Below are positions 45,217-56,498 of a stretch of 64,000 bases of DNA, piece after piece. Each line of letters starts with the position of its first letter. The first letter of the stretch is position 1. The translations under genes and the position numbers were made by a program. The DNA comes from Metellina segmentata (Eukaryota > Arthropoda > Arachnida > Araneae > Tetragnathidae), in the NCBI GenBank assembly GCA_947359465.1, contig OX375873.1:56701573-56765572 (forward strand), written 5' to 3'. The notes beneath the pieces were generated by a model. It did no database searches. It was not told the origin of the DNA and saw nothing but the letters and a program-made list of their open reading frames with translations.

Positions 45217-45760
45217 AAACGCCTCATGTGAACGTGACCTAAAGGGTAGAGCAAGGTCATTTATGGCGCCAAAAACTAACAGATGAGTCATGTGGAGATT
45301 GATCATCATCCGCAATTCAATATGAAGTAGAAGATATTTAAATGTGTTGCAGTGTATAAAACCTTTCCAAACTATCGCGAAACACCTATTCAGTTTCAGC
45401 GGAACACTGGTGATCCGCGGAACATAATTTGGGATACCCTGCCTTTAAGGAAAGATCCGACGACAACATCAAGTATTTTAGAACCACGGTCAAATGACGA
45501 GGCAACACCTAAGCTGTTACCCCACTCTTCAGATTTCAACACCAACCCAAAGTGAGGACTTTCGGCCACGACAGATTTAAGATGTACCAGCCGCCTCTAC
45601 ACTATACGCTTACAAATATCCATGCACTGACCCAGATTCGAACCAGGAACCTTCTAACCTAGAGGCTAACACCTTAACCACCACACCTGTTGGTCGGCAG
45701 ATCTAGACGAGGATTCAGAAATTGGACGAGTTGTCACGTCGATACCACTAGGAGGGTTAA

Positions 45761-46208
45761 ATGCATAATGAATATGGATAAATTCCCACTGTGACTCTTA
45801 AGCCGAAGGTCTCTGAGCAAACTGTCCATGTGTTAAAACAGTATTGTACAGGGAAAGTGAGAAATTATATAAAGGTCTCCACCACAAGAAAATCCAGTGA
45901 AACTTTTTTAATATATCGTCAATAGGTGAAATAACGCACGAAAATTAGAATAGATTAAAATGGATCTTTTTGAAACCATGCAGTTCCTGAGTTATGTGCT
46001 GGACTGCATTTATTTAGATTGAAAAAATAGGGATCGGCCGAAATTTGGTGAAATGGGCCTTGAACTTTACATAAGCACGACCAGCTACGTGGCAGATGCT
46101 CAATAGCTATGGCGTTTGCTGAATCTGATTGGTTAGTTGTGTTTTTCATGCGTTATAGGTACACTCAACCAGGCTTTCAGACAACGCGCTGTCTTCTGCT
46201 CTTGGAAC
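45761..46208. other. Unassigned DNA between transposons
   Basis: No gene recognised. Short open frames on both strands carry no motif. Confidence 0.3.
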
Positions 46209-46212
46209 TTAA

Positions 46213-46376
46213 CCCTCGTGGTGATTAATTCGTTTCATTAGCAAATCTGACCAGATTTGGATGGACGAGATATCTCGTCATTGGAAGAAAATTATCTTGA
46301 TCTCGATCTCGTCATCATAAAAAAAAATTGGCAATATATTAATGGACAAGGTATTTCTTCTCAACCACCTGGAGGG
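46213..46376. mobile_element. piggyBac-like MITE, 164 bp, TTAA-flanked
   Basis: TTAA at 46209-46212 and at 46377-46380. Ends are CCCTCGTGGTGATTA and (inverted) CCCTCCAGGTGGTTG. It contains GACGAGATATCTCGTC, a perfect palindrome. Confidence 0.8.
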
Positions 46377-46599
46377 TTAAGATAAAATCCACGCACGTTT
46401 TGCAGAATAATTCGTTATCGAATTGCAGTCAAAATTCTTTTAAATTCTTGAGCCCCATCTATCGAATGTTTTGTCAGGAATTTTGCGAATGGTATATTTT
46501 GTTATACAAATTTAAAACTGTGCCCCAATTATCCTGTTATTCGATTTTGTATCCCTATTATCCTGAGAAAAATTACCTTACGGCTGAAATGCTTCTAAG

Positions 46600-47645
46600 T
46601 TGTGGGTAAAAAATCAATGTACTAGCATTTCTATCACCATGTTACCAGAGATTTGCTTCGATGACTAGGTATACAGATGCGAAAAAAATAAAATAAAACC
46701 ATCCAATTTATTTGCTTATCTTTCACTGTACAGTAAATTCAATCTCAGTATATCAAGATGTAAATATTGCGCTACGCTATTGATTCAAATTGCTACGTTT
46801 TACAAAAATCCGTCTATCTCTCAACTCGCTTACATCTTTGCAAGAGATAATATTAAGAAATATTTTATTTAAAAATTCACTTTCTGTTGGAAGGAATATT
46901 ATATTAATTACATACCCCAAATGAGATGTTGTTTTCCTTCAATTTCCTATCCTGAATTAAGAAATACGAAAACTTTGCAAGGAAAAGGAGATATCTCGAC
47001 TCAGCTATTGATAAGATAGCATATCAGATAACTCTCCACTTGACATTCAATATCAAATGTTGCTTTTTCGTACTTGAGAAACAAACCTTTTTGTTTCTAT
47101 GAAACTTTTACGCTTTTAAACAGATAAATTACGATTTTCACGAATATTGATATTGAATGAATGAATAATAATTTGAAATTAACTTTTAAAGAAACGTATA
47201 CTACCACACGTATTTAAAGTGTATGGGGATTTTATTTATCACACAAAATATATCTTTGATGAACAATTTCAAATCTAAATTATCCTTAAACGTAAAAGCT
47301 ATGTATCATTTTTTTAGTATAAAAAGAACGCAAAAAATATCAGCATTTATTTAGTGAAGGAGACTTATTTCATATATATCTTTAAAAATATTTATGCATA
47401 CATTTTGTGGAAAAGCATGGAAAATAAAAGTTCAGAGAGAGAGAGAGCACAATGTTGATGGTCTTTATCGCCTTGGATATTATATAAGGATATGTTTCAT
47501 TACAGAAGAAAAATTATGAAACCAAATTAATAAATTGAAATATTTTATACTTTTAGTGACTACTTAATACAATTTGTAACATTTTATATTTTAAGAAGCT
47601 TAACCAAATGAGAAATCTATCCGTATTTGTTGAGGGGGAAACACA
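46600..47645 (-). repeat. Duplicated distal 3' flank of SULT4
   Basis: Matches 28160-28818 and then 31920-32235. It runs straight through the point where the SULT2 block carries 3 kb of Tc1 and repeat DNA, so it shows the pre-insertion arrangement. No gene. Confidence 0.8.
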
Positions 47646-47869
47646 TATATTTCTCACATCTATTTTACATTGCTAAGGAACAAACACAATTTTTAGAATA
47701 ATTAATAATATTCATTGATTAAAGAAAGGAAACTTAGTACATATTTAATAAAGATACTGAGCATTAAGTATAATACAAAATGTTACTGATTTCAGAGCAT
47801 GGAAAAGCAAGATAATAAAATAAAACAAATCTGTTCCTTGGATCAATTTCCGAAGTCTCAAAAAATGTT

Positions 47870-48133
47870 CTTTCTAGCCTGAGTCATGACAGATATAGTC
47901 AATTAGTAAGAAGTGTGACCTCCTTGTACACTAATGCACATTTGGCATCTGCTATGCATGCTCTCCACTAAACTGTGGAGGAGTGATTGAGAGGTTATCA
48001 CATTCCTCTCTCAAAGCAATTTTGAGCTCTTGCACAATTCGGGGCGGGTGATTCCTTTCTGAAACACGTCTACCAAGAGCATACCATGTTCAATAGGATT
48101 TAAGTCCGGTGAATACGTAGGCCGTTTTATGAG
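47870..48133 (-). pseudogene. Tc1-family transposase C-terminal relic
   Basis: YSPDLNPIEH (the catalytic Glu block of DD34E transposases) near 48080-48110, followed by RPELCKSSKLL-like and EECDNLSITPP sequence toward 47990. The N-terminal two thirds are missing; the fragment abuts duplicated SULT flank at 48134. Confidence 0.8.
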
Positions 48134-48960
48134 CTCAATATGATGGTCACATAACATGCTTCTAAGGAAGTTTTTCATACAGGATAAATTTATGAAACCA
48201 AGTAAATAATCCATTGCCTACTTTTAAATATAACTACATACAATTCAATACTATTTTTATACACAAGTACAAGGTCAGAACTGTTCAGAAGTCATGTAGG
48301 GAAGACTGCAGGTTGCACGACAGATAAAAGCGTGTGAACCCCATTTTCAAATATTGTTCTTTGAAATTAACTTCTGGATATTTTGAAGCGTTGATAAGAT
48401 GTGAAGACGTGTGAAACGGTCAAGTGTGAAGAAAAAACAAATCTCCATGCTTTCATATTTCCTATAGTAAGTAACTGATTAATTAATAAACCTAGCTAGG
48501 AATTTTATTCAAAGAATAACAAAAAGTGTTCTGTGGTAGCATATTTTATTCTTAAAGACACAAGTCCCTCCCCCTCTAGTTACGCCACTGCATTGTTGTA
48601 CCGTTCTTCACAGTGACGTGGCTAGCAAGCATGAGACAAGAATCATGCGAGTGTAGAATGTCAATTTATATCGTCAATTTTTGACTGCTTGCCCAAACCG
48701 TAGTACATTTGTATTACACTTTTTAAGAATTCATAACTAAATAATTGAGATTATCGATCAAATTTCGTATTTTCTTTATGAAATGAATTATAAAACTTCA
48801 GAGTGGAACACAAAAATGCCACCTCATTCCAGTTGAAGTAAAATCACTCTCCTATGAGGACAGTTTAAGGATTCTTTTATCCACAAGTATGTTGCTCTAA
48901 GCAGTGTCATAAACAGAGTTCCTCAAATGGAGCTACTATTTACGGATTTATTTCTCATCT
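48134..48960. repeat. Rearranged SULT3-type flank
   Basis: 48134-48250 matches 40290-40400 and 48360-48960 matches 39115-39690, in the opposite order to the SULT3 block. It is a remnant of a further duplication that has lost its gene. Confidence 0.75.
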
Positions 48961-49095
48961 ATCTATTCTAGTACGTACAATCCAAATGAAATCTTTTATT
49001 TAAATATTTAGAAAATGGAAAACAGTGGCCTAAACAGAACTCCAGAAAGTGTTCTCAAACCTCAAAAATGTCTAAAAATAAGCAAATGCTCTTAA

Positions 49096-49262
49096 CCCTG
49101 CAAGTGGTTTCGACGAGATATCTCGTCCAACAAGATCTGAACAAGTTTGATAATGACAAGAAATTTGTCAAAATATTGCCGAATTTTTGACGATGACGAG
49201 ATATGTTGTCCCTCAAGATCTCCTAATGACGGAATACCTCGCCAAGACAACCTCCAGAAGGG
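49096..49262. mobile_element. piggyBac-like MITE, ~167 bp
   Basis: TTAA at 49092-49095; right flank TTTA (inverted). Ends CCCTGCAAGTGGTTTCGACG and (inverted) CCCTTCTGGAGGTTG, with internal GACGAGATATCTCGTC. Same family as 46213-46376. Confidence 0.7.
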
Positions 49263-49435
49263 TAAAAAAAGAAAATGACCACTAACACCAAGATGTTAAC
49301 GTCATAGAAGTCAGGGTTCAAATGATAAGACTTTTAAACTACGACTTTCGAGGTAGTTTTTAACAATGTTGTTGAATTACTTCAAAAAATTAACGGGATG
49401 CAATACAATTTGAATCTTTTCACGTGTTGGTAATA

Positions 49436-50827
49436 CACTCATTGCCATAAAAATTTGCGCAAAAAGAAATAATTGTGGGATCGTAACGAAACATGGAATG
49501 AAGGTACATGCCGGTCAGATATGCAAATGATTAGAAATGCAGCGTGATTGCGCATTGCGTAATGCCACTAGAAGGCGTTGAACTTCGTTCTACTTGGAGT
49601 ATAAAACAGGTAAGCAGAGCTTCTTTGAGTGTACTTAATCTTTTGCAAAGGAAACGCTGAGGTAGACCTTCCGTTACGCCGCCATCGAAGACAGTAAGAG
49701 CAGCTGTCAGAGTTCGAGAGGGGAAGAATCATCTGGTTGATGGAAGCTGGGTGGTCAGCTTGGTGAATATCTCGTTAAGTAGGCCGTTCTGATTTTACTG
49801 TGAGGAGGTGTTGGGACCAGTGGACAGAAGAGACATAATTTACACGGCGACCAGTCTCAGGACGCCCTCGACAGACCAGTCGACGAGAAGACCGTCACAT
49901 CATACAAAACGCACGCGTAGAGCCAATTGCCTCATTGGCCGCTATCCAGACACAAGCAGCACCTTGTGTCTTCCCGAACCATCGCAAGGCGCCTGGCTGA
50001 AGGACATCTGGTATCGCGGTGCCCATTACGTGTGCTGCCAATGACACCCTCCCACCGACGCCTCCGTTTGGAGGGGTGTCGCGCATGACGGGATTCGACT
50101 GCAATGGAATGGAACCAGGTCGTCTTCAGCGACGAATCTAGATTCAATTTGAGCAGTGATGACAATCGTGTTCGTCTGTGGAGGCCCCGTGGTGAACGCC
50201 TCAATCCTGCCTTCGCTTTACAGCGACACACCGCTCCCACAGCTGGTGTGATGGTATGGGGTGCCATTGTTTACGATACACGGTCACCACTAATATTGAT
50301 CCATGGCACAATGACAGCCCAGCGGTACGTCCATGACATCCTTCAGCCACATGTGATGCCACTCATGGCAGGGCTCTCAGGATCCATTTTTCAACAAGAT
50401 AATGCTCGGCCACACACAGCAAGGATGTCACAAGACTGCCTCCACCACATTACCACCCTTCCCTGGCCTGCTCGATCCCCAAATTCGTCACCAATCGAGC
50501 ATATATGAGATCATTTGGGACGGCAAGTTGAACACCCTACGAGTTTGGTCGAACTAGAGGCGCGTTTGCAACTGTGGAACGATATGTCTCAGAACATCAT
50601 ACGTAACTTGTATGCCTCAATGCCCGCTCATCGCATCGTGCATTCGCGCTAGAGGAGGTCCAACAGAGTACTAAAACTTCCGTTCATTTGTACTTTTTTC
50701 TGCAATAAAAATTATCCTTTTTCTCTGATTTTCTAATCACTTATATCAAAGTAGTACTCAGATGTGTAAAATTTCGTTTCATTTTGACGACTTTTTCTTG
50801 GTGCGCAAATTTTTATGGCAATGAGTG
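49436..50827 (+). mobile_element. Tc1-like transposon, copy 2, complete ends
   Basis: 1392 bp flanked by TA (49434-49435 and 50828-50829). Terminal repeats CACTCATTGCCATAAAAATT, then TGCGCA, are nearly perfect inverses. Sister of the element at 6163. Confidence 0.93.
49666..50652 (+). pseudogene. Tc1-family transposase, inactivated (copy 2)
   Basis: The start codon has become CTT at 49666-49668 (copy 1 has ATG). FERGRIIW is readable, then frame changes occur in the DNA-binding half. From 50104 the core is open: FSDESRFNLSSDDNRVRLWR (first Asp) and FQQDNARPHTARMSQD (second Asp). SPIEHI follows with the catalytic Glu, then TGA at about 50507 in place of Arg or Trp. The end HRIVHSR-stop is at 50650-50652. 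Confidence 0.9.
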
Positions 50828-50829
50828 TA

Positions 50830-51229
50830 TTCTTTTTATAGTTCCATTCCTAGTAATATATCAGGCTGTTATATTCGATACTTAAATTAACACTTAAATT
50901 GACTCTTTGCTGACTTCGAGCCACCCAACTGCTCGCTCATGATCAAATTTACTCAAATGATGCCTTACTGACATTCTATACTTCATACTTGCCGCACAAG
51001 ACGGAATTTAACTGAACGGCTTTCAATAACCTAAGTCGTGATTTTCTGTAGATACTGTCTGTTTGAAACTTCAATTGAATAAACAGCTCGTTGCGCTGTC
51101 TTTTAACAAGATAAGAGACCTTGCTCTACAGCACCCTCTGATTTTCCATTTTTTGCTATTGCGTGGCTGTCAGAATCGCTGTTTTGCATAAATCGGTTGT
51201 TCCTTAACAATTGTTAATCATTGTAACAA
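50830..51229. other. Unassigned DNA upstream of the SULT4 3' flank
   Basis: No gene or known repeat recognised. Confidence 0.3.
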
Positions 51230-51633
51230 TTTCCTTAATATAATCTGCAGTAGAGAAAATAATCAATTTCTTTCTAAATTACAATTTTCGTTCAGAATTT
51301 CTAAAATTAACATAATACTCAACTCTTCTATCATAGAAATAGGGACAATAGGTGAAAAAACGCTTAGCTAGTAACTAACAATATTCCTCGAATTTTTAAA
51401 TATAAACATGAAACTAACAATTAAGAGCTGACCTTCTTTAGCTTCTTTATTCTCGATGAAGTAACGCATCATTCGTCCTCAAATGTCAGAGACGAATTTA
51501 AAATTGGATATGCGTTTAGTATAAATAAAAGCAACTCATCAGATACAAATTTGGAAAGGAGTGCTAATTAATCAGAGCTTAAGGAATATTTTTACTTCAG
51601 TAAAAGTTTACACTTCCATATTAAACCACTGTA

Positions 51634-52554
51634 CTACCTCTGTGTATCCTTCATTCTTTCCATAAACTTTTGGTTCAGTCTCTCTTTCTGATCATGACTG
51701 AGAAAGTTTTTCCAGTCACCTACCACTCCTTTTCTTACAAATTCGGTATCCGGTAAATCTTTGGGAATATTCAAGGATGCTATGAATTCTTTCATGCATT
51801 TTAATCCGCTGTTAGTAGAGGAAATATCACTCTCGCCTATCATATTATAGATATTAGACATATTCTTCTTCATGTAATCGAATCCGCTGAAGAGCAGTAT
51901 ATTGTTGAGCACAGCGTTGTCCTTTTCGATCGCGTCGATGTACTCCTTGCCGAGGAACTTGGCCAGTTTCACTACTACGTCTTTGGTATCTTTCCTCATG
52001 GTTTCGTACGTCGTATAAAAGACGTTACTGTCGTTCCGATGAGGGTACCAAGACAACAAATGATCGAAGTAGTCATTGTACTCGAGTTCCCCAGCCATGA
52101 AGAGCTCAAAGAAGTCGTCGAATTCGCCGTCCCAGTACCCGAAACCCGGCAGGTTCTTCGCGTGGCAGAAGAATGATACGCAACAGTCCTTCGGGTTACG
52201 TGCAACGAAGACATACTTGGCTTCTGGAGAGTAAGGCATGCAGTTGTACGGCAGGTGGCTTTTGATGGCTCCAGGTCTTGGCATTTTGTCTACGCTTTCC
52301 TTTCCCGTCATGTCTATGAACGGAGCCATGCGGAGAAAGTCCGAAATATGGTCCAACTCCCGGCCTTTACGAAAGATGTAGAGAGCGATGTTCTGCATCC
52401 ATGTGGTACCGCACTTAGGATAAGTGATGATGAATACGTCCTCCGGTTGTGCTTTGTACTCCAACGCTTCTCTGAAGCACTTGGGAGAGAACATTGCAGG
52501 ATACATGATGCCGTTCATGACATCGTACAGCGGTCTTTTCGCTACTTTAGCCAT
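51634..52554 (-). CDS. Cytosolic sulfotransferase with frameshifted C-terminus (SULT4)
   Basis: 306 residues collinear with SULT2 up to MERMKDT. YPKCGTTW is at 45-52, His100 in IKSHLP, RNPKDCCVS at 119-127 and RKGVVGDWKN at 274-283. A 2-bp duplication (CTCTGTGTATCC at 51639-51650 against CTCTGTATCC in SULT2) replaces the conserved ending EVVQWFNMEA-like with QR and a stop. Without it the frame would run to the TAA near 51615. All catalytic residues remain, so the protein may still work; the lost tail is short. It could equally be the first step of decay. The upstream region is interrupted by a mariner ~60 bp from the ATG. Confidence 0.9.
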   Translation of the reverse strand: MAKVAKRPLYDVMNGIMYPAMFSPKCFREALEYKAQPEDVFIITYPKCGTTWMQNIALYIFRKGRELDHISDFLRMAPFIDMTGKESVDKMPRPGAIKSHLPYNCMPYSPEAKYVFVARNPKDCCVSFFCHAKNLPGFGYWDGEFDDFFELFMAGELEYNDYFDHLLSWYPHRNDSNVFYTTYETMRKDTKDVVVKLAKFLGKEYIDAIEKDNAVLNNILLFSGFDYMKKNMSNIYNMIGESDISSTNSGLKCMKEFIASLNIPKDLPDTEFVRKGVVGDWKNFLSHDQKERLNQKFMERMKDTQR

Positions 52555-52573
52555 ATTCGATTTTAGAATGATT

Positions 52574-52592
52574 CTGTAAAAGATTGGAAAGT
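52574..52592 (-). other. Putative 3' splice acceptor upstream of SULT4 ATG
   Basis: The minus strand reads TTTCCAATCTTTTACAG, then 19 nt to the ATG. The mariner insertion lies just upstream, inside the presumed leader intron. Confidence 0.6.
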
Positions 52593-52615
52593 AATTTAAT
52601 TAATCAATAAATATA

Positions 52616-53869
52616 TTAGGTTTATAAGTTTTAAAGCGAGTTTTGTATGACGTTCTACTGCAAAATAGCGTACCAATCAGTACACCGCGTTTGTGTCATG
52701 TGATAGAAACCGGATTAGAGATATCAAACCGACGCAGAAGCCAGGGAAAAAGTGAAGTTGAAATTTTGAAGGTGAAAGATGTCATACGATAAGACATTTA
52801 TTCGTCACTGCATTCGTTACGAATTTCAGCGGCACAAAAGTGCTGCAAACGCATGCCAATCAATTTGTTCTGATTTAGGGGTGAATATCGTATCGAAAAG
52901 CACATGTGAGTATTGATTTAGACGTTTTAAAGATGGCGATTTTGAGGTTAGCGATCGACAACGTAGCGGCGCTCCACTGAAGGCTATCCATGACGATTCG
53001 CAAACACTTCTCGGTAAAGATGCATCTCAAACGCAAAATGAACTTGCTGAACAGTTAGAAGTATCACAAAAAACGATACCTAATCGTTTACATGCACTGG
53101 GATTGATTCAGAAGGCAGGAAAATTGGTGCCACATGCATTGAGGACGACCGTGTCTTGAAGTGCATGAATCTGCTAAACAGGCTACTAAGAAAATCTTTC
53201 TTGTGGAAATCGGTGACAGGAGATGAAAAATGGATATGTTATGACAGTCCGAAACGCAAAAAATATTGGGTGAATCCCGGCGAAGCAACAACATCAACGC
53301 CGAAAAGAGACATTCACTGCAAAAAATTTCTCCTGTGCATCTGGTGGGATATGAAGGAAGTACTCTATTACAAATTGCTGAAGTCGGGTATAAGTGTAAC
53401 TGCTGAATGCCATAAGGAACAATTGCTGCGATTACAACATGAAATCGATCGAAAACGTCCGTTTACTGGCAAAGGTTTGCGGCCCGTCAAATTGCTCCAT
53501 GACAATGCACGGCCGCATGTTGCAAAAGTGGTCAAGGACACATTAGTAACACTTGGCTGGGAAGTTTTGGAACACCCGGCGTATAGCCCCGACATAACCC
53601 CTTCGGACTGTCATTTGTTTCGGTCTATACAGAATGCCTTATCTTCTGTAAACTTCCGGACAGTGGACGACGTACGAAAACGGGTTGACGATTTCATTGT
53701 GTCAACAGAGGAATCTTTCTACACTGATGGCATCCGTGAACTAAATGACGGATGGTAGAAGGTATTAGGTAATGATGGAGATTATTTCGATAAATAAAAG
53801 TATTATATTACCAGCTTTAAATTACATATTCATTTCTTTGACACATGCTTTAAAACTTACTACACCTGA
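52616..53869 (+). mobile_element. mariner transposon, 1254 bp
   Basis: Ends TTAGGTTTATAAGTTTTAAA and (inverted) TCAGGTGTAGTAAGTTTTAA, flanked by TA at 52614-52615 and 53870-53871. Removing it with one TA gives AATAAATATATATGAAACAG, identical to the SULT1 flank near 4600-4616, so its limits are exact. Confidence 0.95.
52779..53797 (+). pseudogene. mariner transposase, D,D34D, inactivated
   Basis: Start MSYDKTFIRHCIRYEF at 52779. A stop falls after STCEY (52918-52920) and others near 53155. The C-terminal half is open from 53156: VTGDEKWICYD holds the first Asp and LLHDNARPHVAKVV the second. YSPDITPSD holds the third, 34 residues after the second, which defines mariner proper. A TAG at 53756-53758 cuts off KVLGNDGDYFDK. 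SVNFRT and ELNDGW are typical C-terminal features. Confidence 0.93.
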
Positions 53870-54066
53870 TATATGAAACAGAAATGGCGTCTGTGTTTAC
53901 TCTATACGAATCTACATGACTTGACCACTTTGCATGACGAAGACACAATGAAGGCTAGAGAATTCATCATTTTTACGATTCCGCTTTCAAGAATTGTACA
54001 GGAGACAAAGTGAAGAAATATTTAAAATCCACACAATGCAATTTCTTCACGGTAGTTATTTATATA

Positions 54067-54867
54067 CTAGCCACTACGTGGCTAGCCAGGCGTTGCCCGT
54101 ACCCGTGGATTGCGAAGCAAACCAACACCACGGGCAACACATTGATGTGATGATTTTCAATTTGTGTTTAGTGATTCCGATTTTACGAAAAAGAATTAAC
54201 AATCCCAGTCAAAATGTTTTTTATATTTTGCTCTTATATTTGCTTGAAATGGAATATTACAGGAAATGTAATCTGTTTCTTTTTTAAACGCGAAGGACAG
54301 AAGATGCAATCTGTTTCACGTGACGTCAATCTCTTGCGAAAATATAAAAGGTATATTCAATTTAAAAATTATTTATTTAAAGAAAATCATATTTTTAAGT
54401 ATCGATATAAAGTGAAATTTTCCACAGATTTCAAATCCGAGGAAATTTACTCTATCTTTAACGGTCTAGGAGATAGATAAAAGAACTAAGTGACCCCAGT
54501 TAAAGATTGTTAGTTTTCAAAAATCAAAGCGGAAAAGAAAACAATAACTTTCTCGGCGTTACTCCGCGATGAAAAAAATTTGGCATGCTTCCAAAGGCTG
54601 ACTGCAAGGTCATGTGGGTAGAAAAAGTTCAGATTCGGGTGTTTCTTCTTTCGCGGAAGAAAGGCGTTGAAAAACCGATGGAGAATAAAACTATTAAATT
54701 CTTTTAAAATCTTCTAGATTGAATTTTAAAATTCGTCGAGACTTAAAAATTGCAAAAAATTCGGACTACCTGTGTGCCAAATCTCCTTGTTGTAAGTGCC
54801 ATTGAATCGTCAGGATTTTGCGGCCGCGAAATAGACAAACAAACACTTCCTTTCATAATAGTAGAGA
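54067..54867 (-). mobile_element. Non-autonomous Helitron D, internally deleted
   Basis: Minus-strand 5' end TCTCTACTATTATGAAAGGA (54867) and 3' end CCACGTAGTGGCTAG (54067) followed by T. It is inserted in SULT4 5' flank that matches 4790-4850. Same family as A and C but ~230 bp shorter. Confidence 0.8.
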
Positions 54868-54982
54868 ATACATTGAATGATGGCTATTTTATCCATTTTT
54901 TTTTTAGAAAACAAATGAACAACTTAGACAAGGAAAAATTTGAAATTTAACTTTTTAGTTCGGAATCGATTTCCGTCAAATA

Positions 54983-56440
54983 ACACTGGTGTGCAAAAAT
55001 TAAGGACGAGACGGTTTTTCAAATATAATGTAGTGCAAATGGGTACTAAATCGACACAAATAATATCATAAGATCTCCAATATTAAAGAACATGGGAAAA
55101 ATAAAAAAGCTTTCCAAAAAAGAAGTCCAAAGGATTAAAAAGCAACTTCATTGAAAAATGAGTCTAGAGCACAATGCGACAGAAGTCTGAAACATCCATG
55201 TGACAGGTGTCCAGCATGAAACATCCAGCCTTTACTTGGGGATATGATCACCCCTGACTGCTGTGCAGGATTTATCGTCTGCTCATGCTGAGTACGAGCT
55301 TGTAAACGAGCTGTTGAGGCATTGCTGTCTATTACTCTTGTAGTCGCAGCTCCGGAATCGTTACTGGCGGTTGGTGACGTGCTGCCAAGCGTCTCCCTAG
55401 AGTGTCCCACACATGTTCGATTGGATTTCGATCCGGGGACCTTGTCGGCCAATCCATGCGTTCAATATCCTCACTCTCCAACAGCTCTTTGACAGCAACT
55501 GTACGATGAGGTGTAGCGTTGTCGTCCATGAAGGTATTGAAGACCCATAGCACCTCTAAAAAGGCGCAAGTAAGGAAGGAGAAGCTCGTTACAATAGCGG
55601 GCCCCGGTGACTGAACCTTCTTAAAAGATGTGAAGGACAGTACGGTTACAAAACATGATGCCTCCCCAAACGAGAACGCCACCTCCAAACCGGTCTCTTT
55701 CGATGATGTTGGAGGGGTTATTGAGCGTTACCCGCTCTCTCCATATGTGTATGCGTCCAGAATCGCTAGTCAGACTAAATCTGCTCTCATCCGTAAAGAG
55801 TACTATCCAGTTATGGTGTTCCCAGAATCACAGAAAACGCCTTCTCCGGTGAGTACCCGTTAATGGCACACACACCGTACAGGTCGTAGTGCAAATAGAC
55901 CACCATTGTGCAGCCTCTTGACTTCGGTAAAACGCGATATCGGTTGTTCAGTAGTCTGCTGTATGTGTCTTGCGATTTCTCCCGGTGTCTGCCGCCTGTT
56001 CCTTCTTGCCTGAAGGGCAATATACCGGTCGTCCGCTGTCGTTGTTGCTCGCGGACGACCACTGCTGAACCCTCGGACAGCTGTTTCTGTAGTTTGAAAT
56101 GCTCTCCAAACTCGTGAAACGATGCTGTGAGCGATCCCGAACTCCCCAGCCATATTTGTCACAGTTCGACCTTCCTCAATCTTCCCAATGATTCGACCGC
56201 GGGTAAGGTCATCCAGATGTCGTCTACGAGTTTGCCTGTTCGACATTTAACACTGAGGCTTCAGTTCGACGTCGTTTAAATGGGTGTACGCCATGCAATA
56301 TCTGTCACAGAAATACTGTGCTGAGCTTATCGACGACGTGCATAACACGGAGTGACCGCGTAACGGCCTTAACCTCCGGTAGAACAAATTGTGGTTGACT
56401 TAACTTCGGCTGAATGCCCTGAGCGTTAAAAATTTTTTAG
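54983..56440 (-). mobile_element. Tc1-like element in the SULT4 5' flank
   Basis: The left terminus CACTGGTGTGCAAAAATTAA lies just after TA-A at 54980. The right end is not clearly the inverse of it, and lies before GAAATTAACTCTACTGAAAT (~56440), where SULT flank resumes. Confidence 0.75.
55140..56246 (-). pseudogene. Tc1-family transposase, frameshifted
   Basis: MSNRQTRRRHLDDLTRGRII begins at 56246. Then GEFGIAHSIVSRVWRAF (helix-turn-helix), GRPRATTTADDRYIALQARR and a second DNA-binding domain precede a stop after VRCVCH (55860). The middle (LRMRADLVxLAILDAYTYGE, first Asp region) is shifted. FMDDNATPHRTVAVKELLES holds the second Asp and RSPDRNPIEHVWDTLG the catalytic Glu. Inactive. Confidence 0.9.
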
Positions 56441-56498
56441 AAGAGATGAAATTAACTCTACTGAAATGACTACTCCTTAAGAAATTTTTATGGATTTA

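Larger units (their letters stand above)
43120..45441 (-). mobile_element. hAT transposon nested in a SINE
   Basis: Ends are CAGGGTTTCCCAAAC (left, 43120) and CAGGGTATCCCAAAT (right, inverted, ending at 45441). The flanking TCCTAAGG and CCTTTAAGG are a slightly diverged 8-bp target duplication of the SINE sequence CCTTAAGG. The total of 2322 bp includes a LINE fragment. Confidence 0.88.
43039..45698 (-). repeat. tRNA-headed SINE split by a hAT insertion
   Basis: The 3' part is 43039-43119 and the 5' part is 45442-45698; together they make one SINE in minus orientation. The 14-bp target duplication AGATCTAGACGAGG is identical on both outer sides (43025-43038 and 45699-45712). The B-box GGTTCGAATC and GGCTGGTACATC are readable in the 5' part. 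Confidence 0.9.
42803..45760. mobile_element. piggyBac-like MITE, outermost level of a four-level nest
   Basis: The right edge reads CCACTAGGAGGG then TTAA (45757-45760). The left edge is probably at TTTACCCTCCAACC (42803), though a second GGAGGGTTAA sits at 42829-42838. The ends match the TTAA-flanked MITE at 46213-46376. Internal DNA is rich in CTCGTC and CCAGATCT motifs. About 2660 bp of the span is nested SINE, hAT and LINE. Confidence 0.55.
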
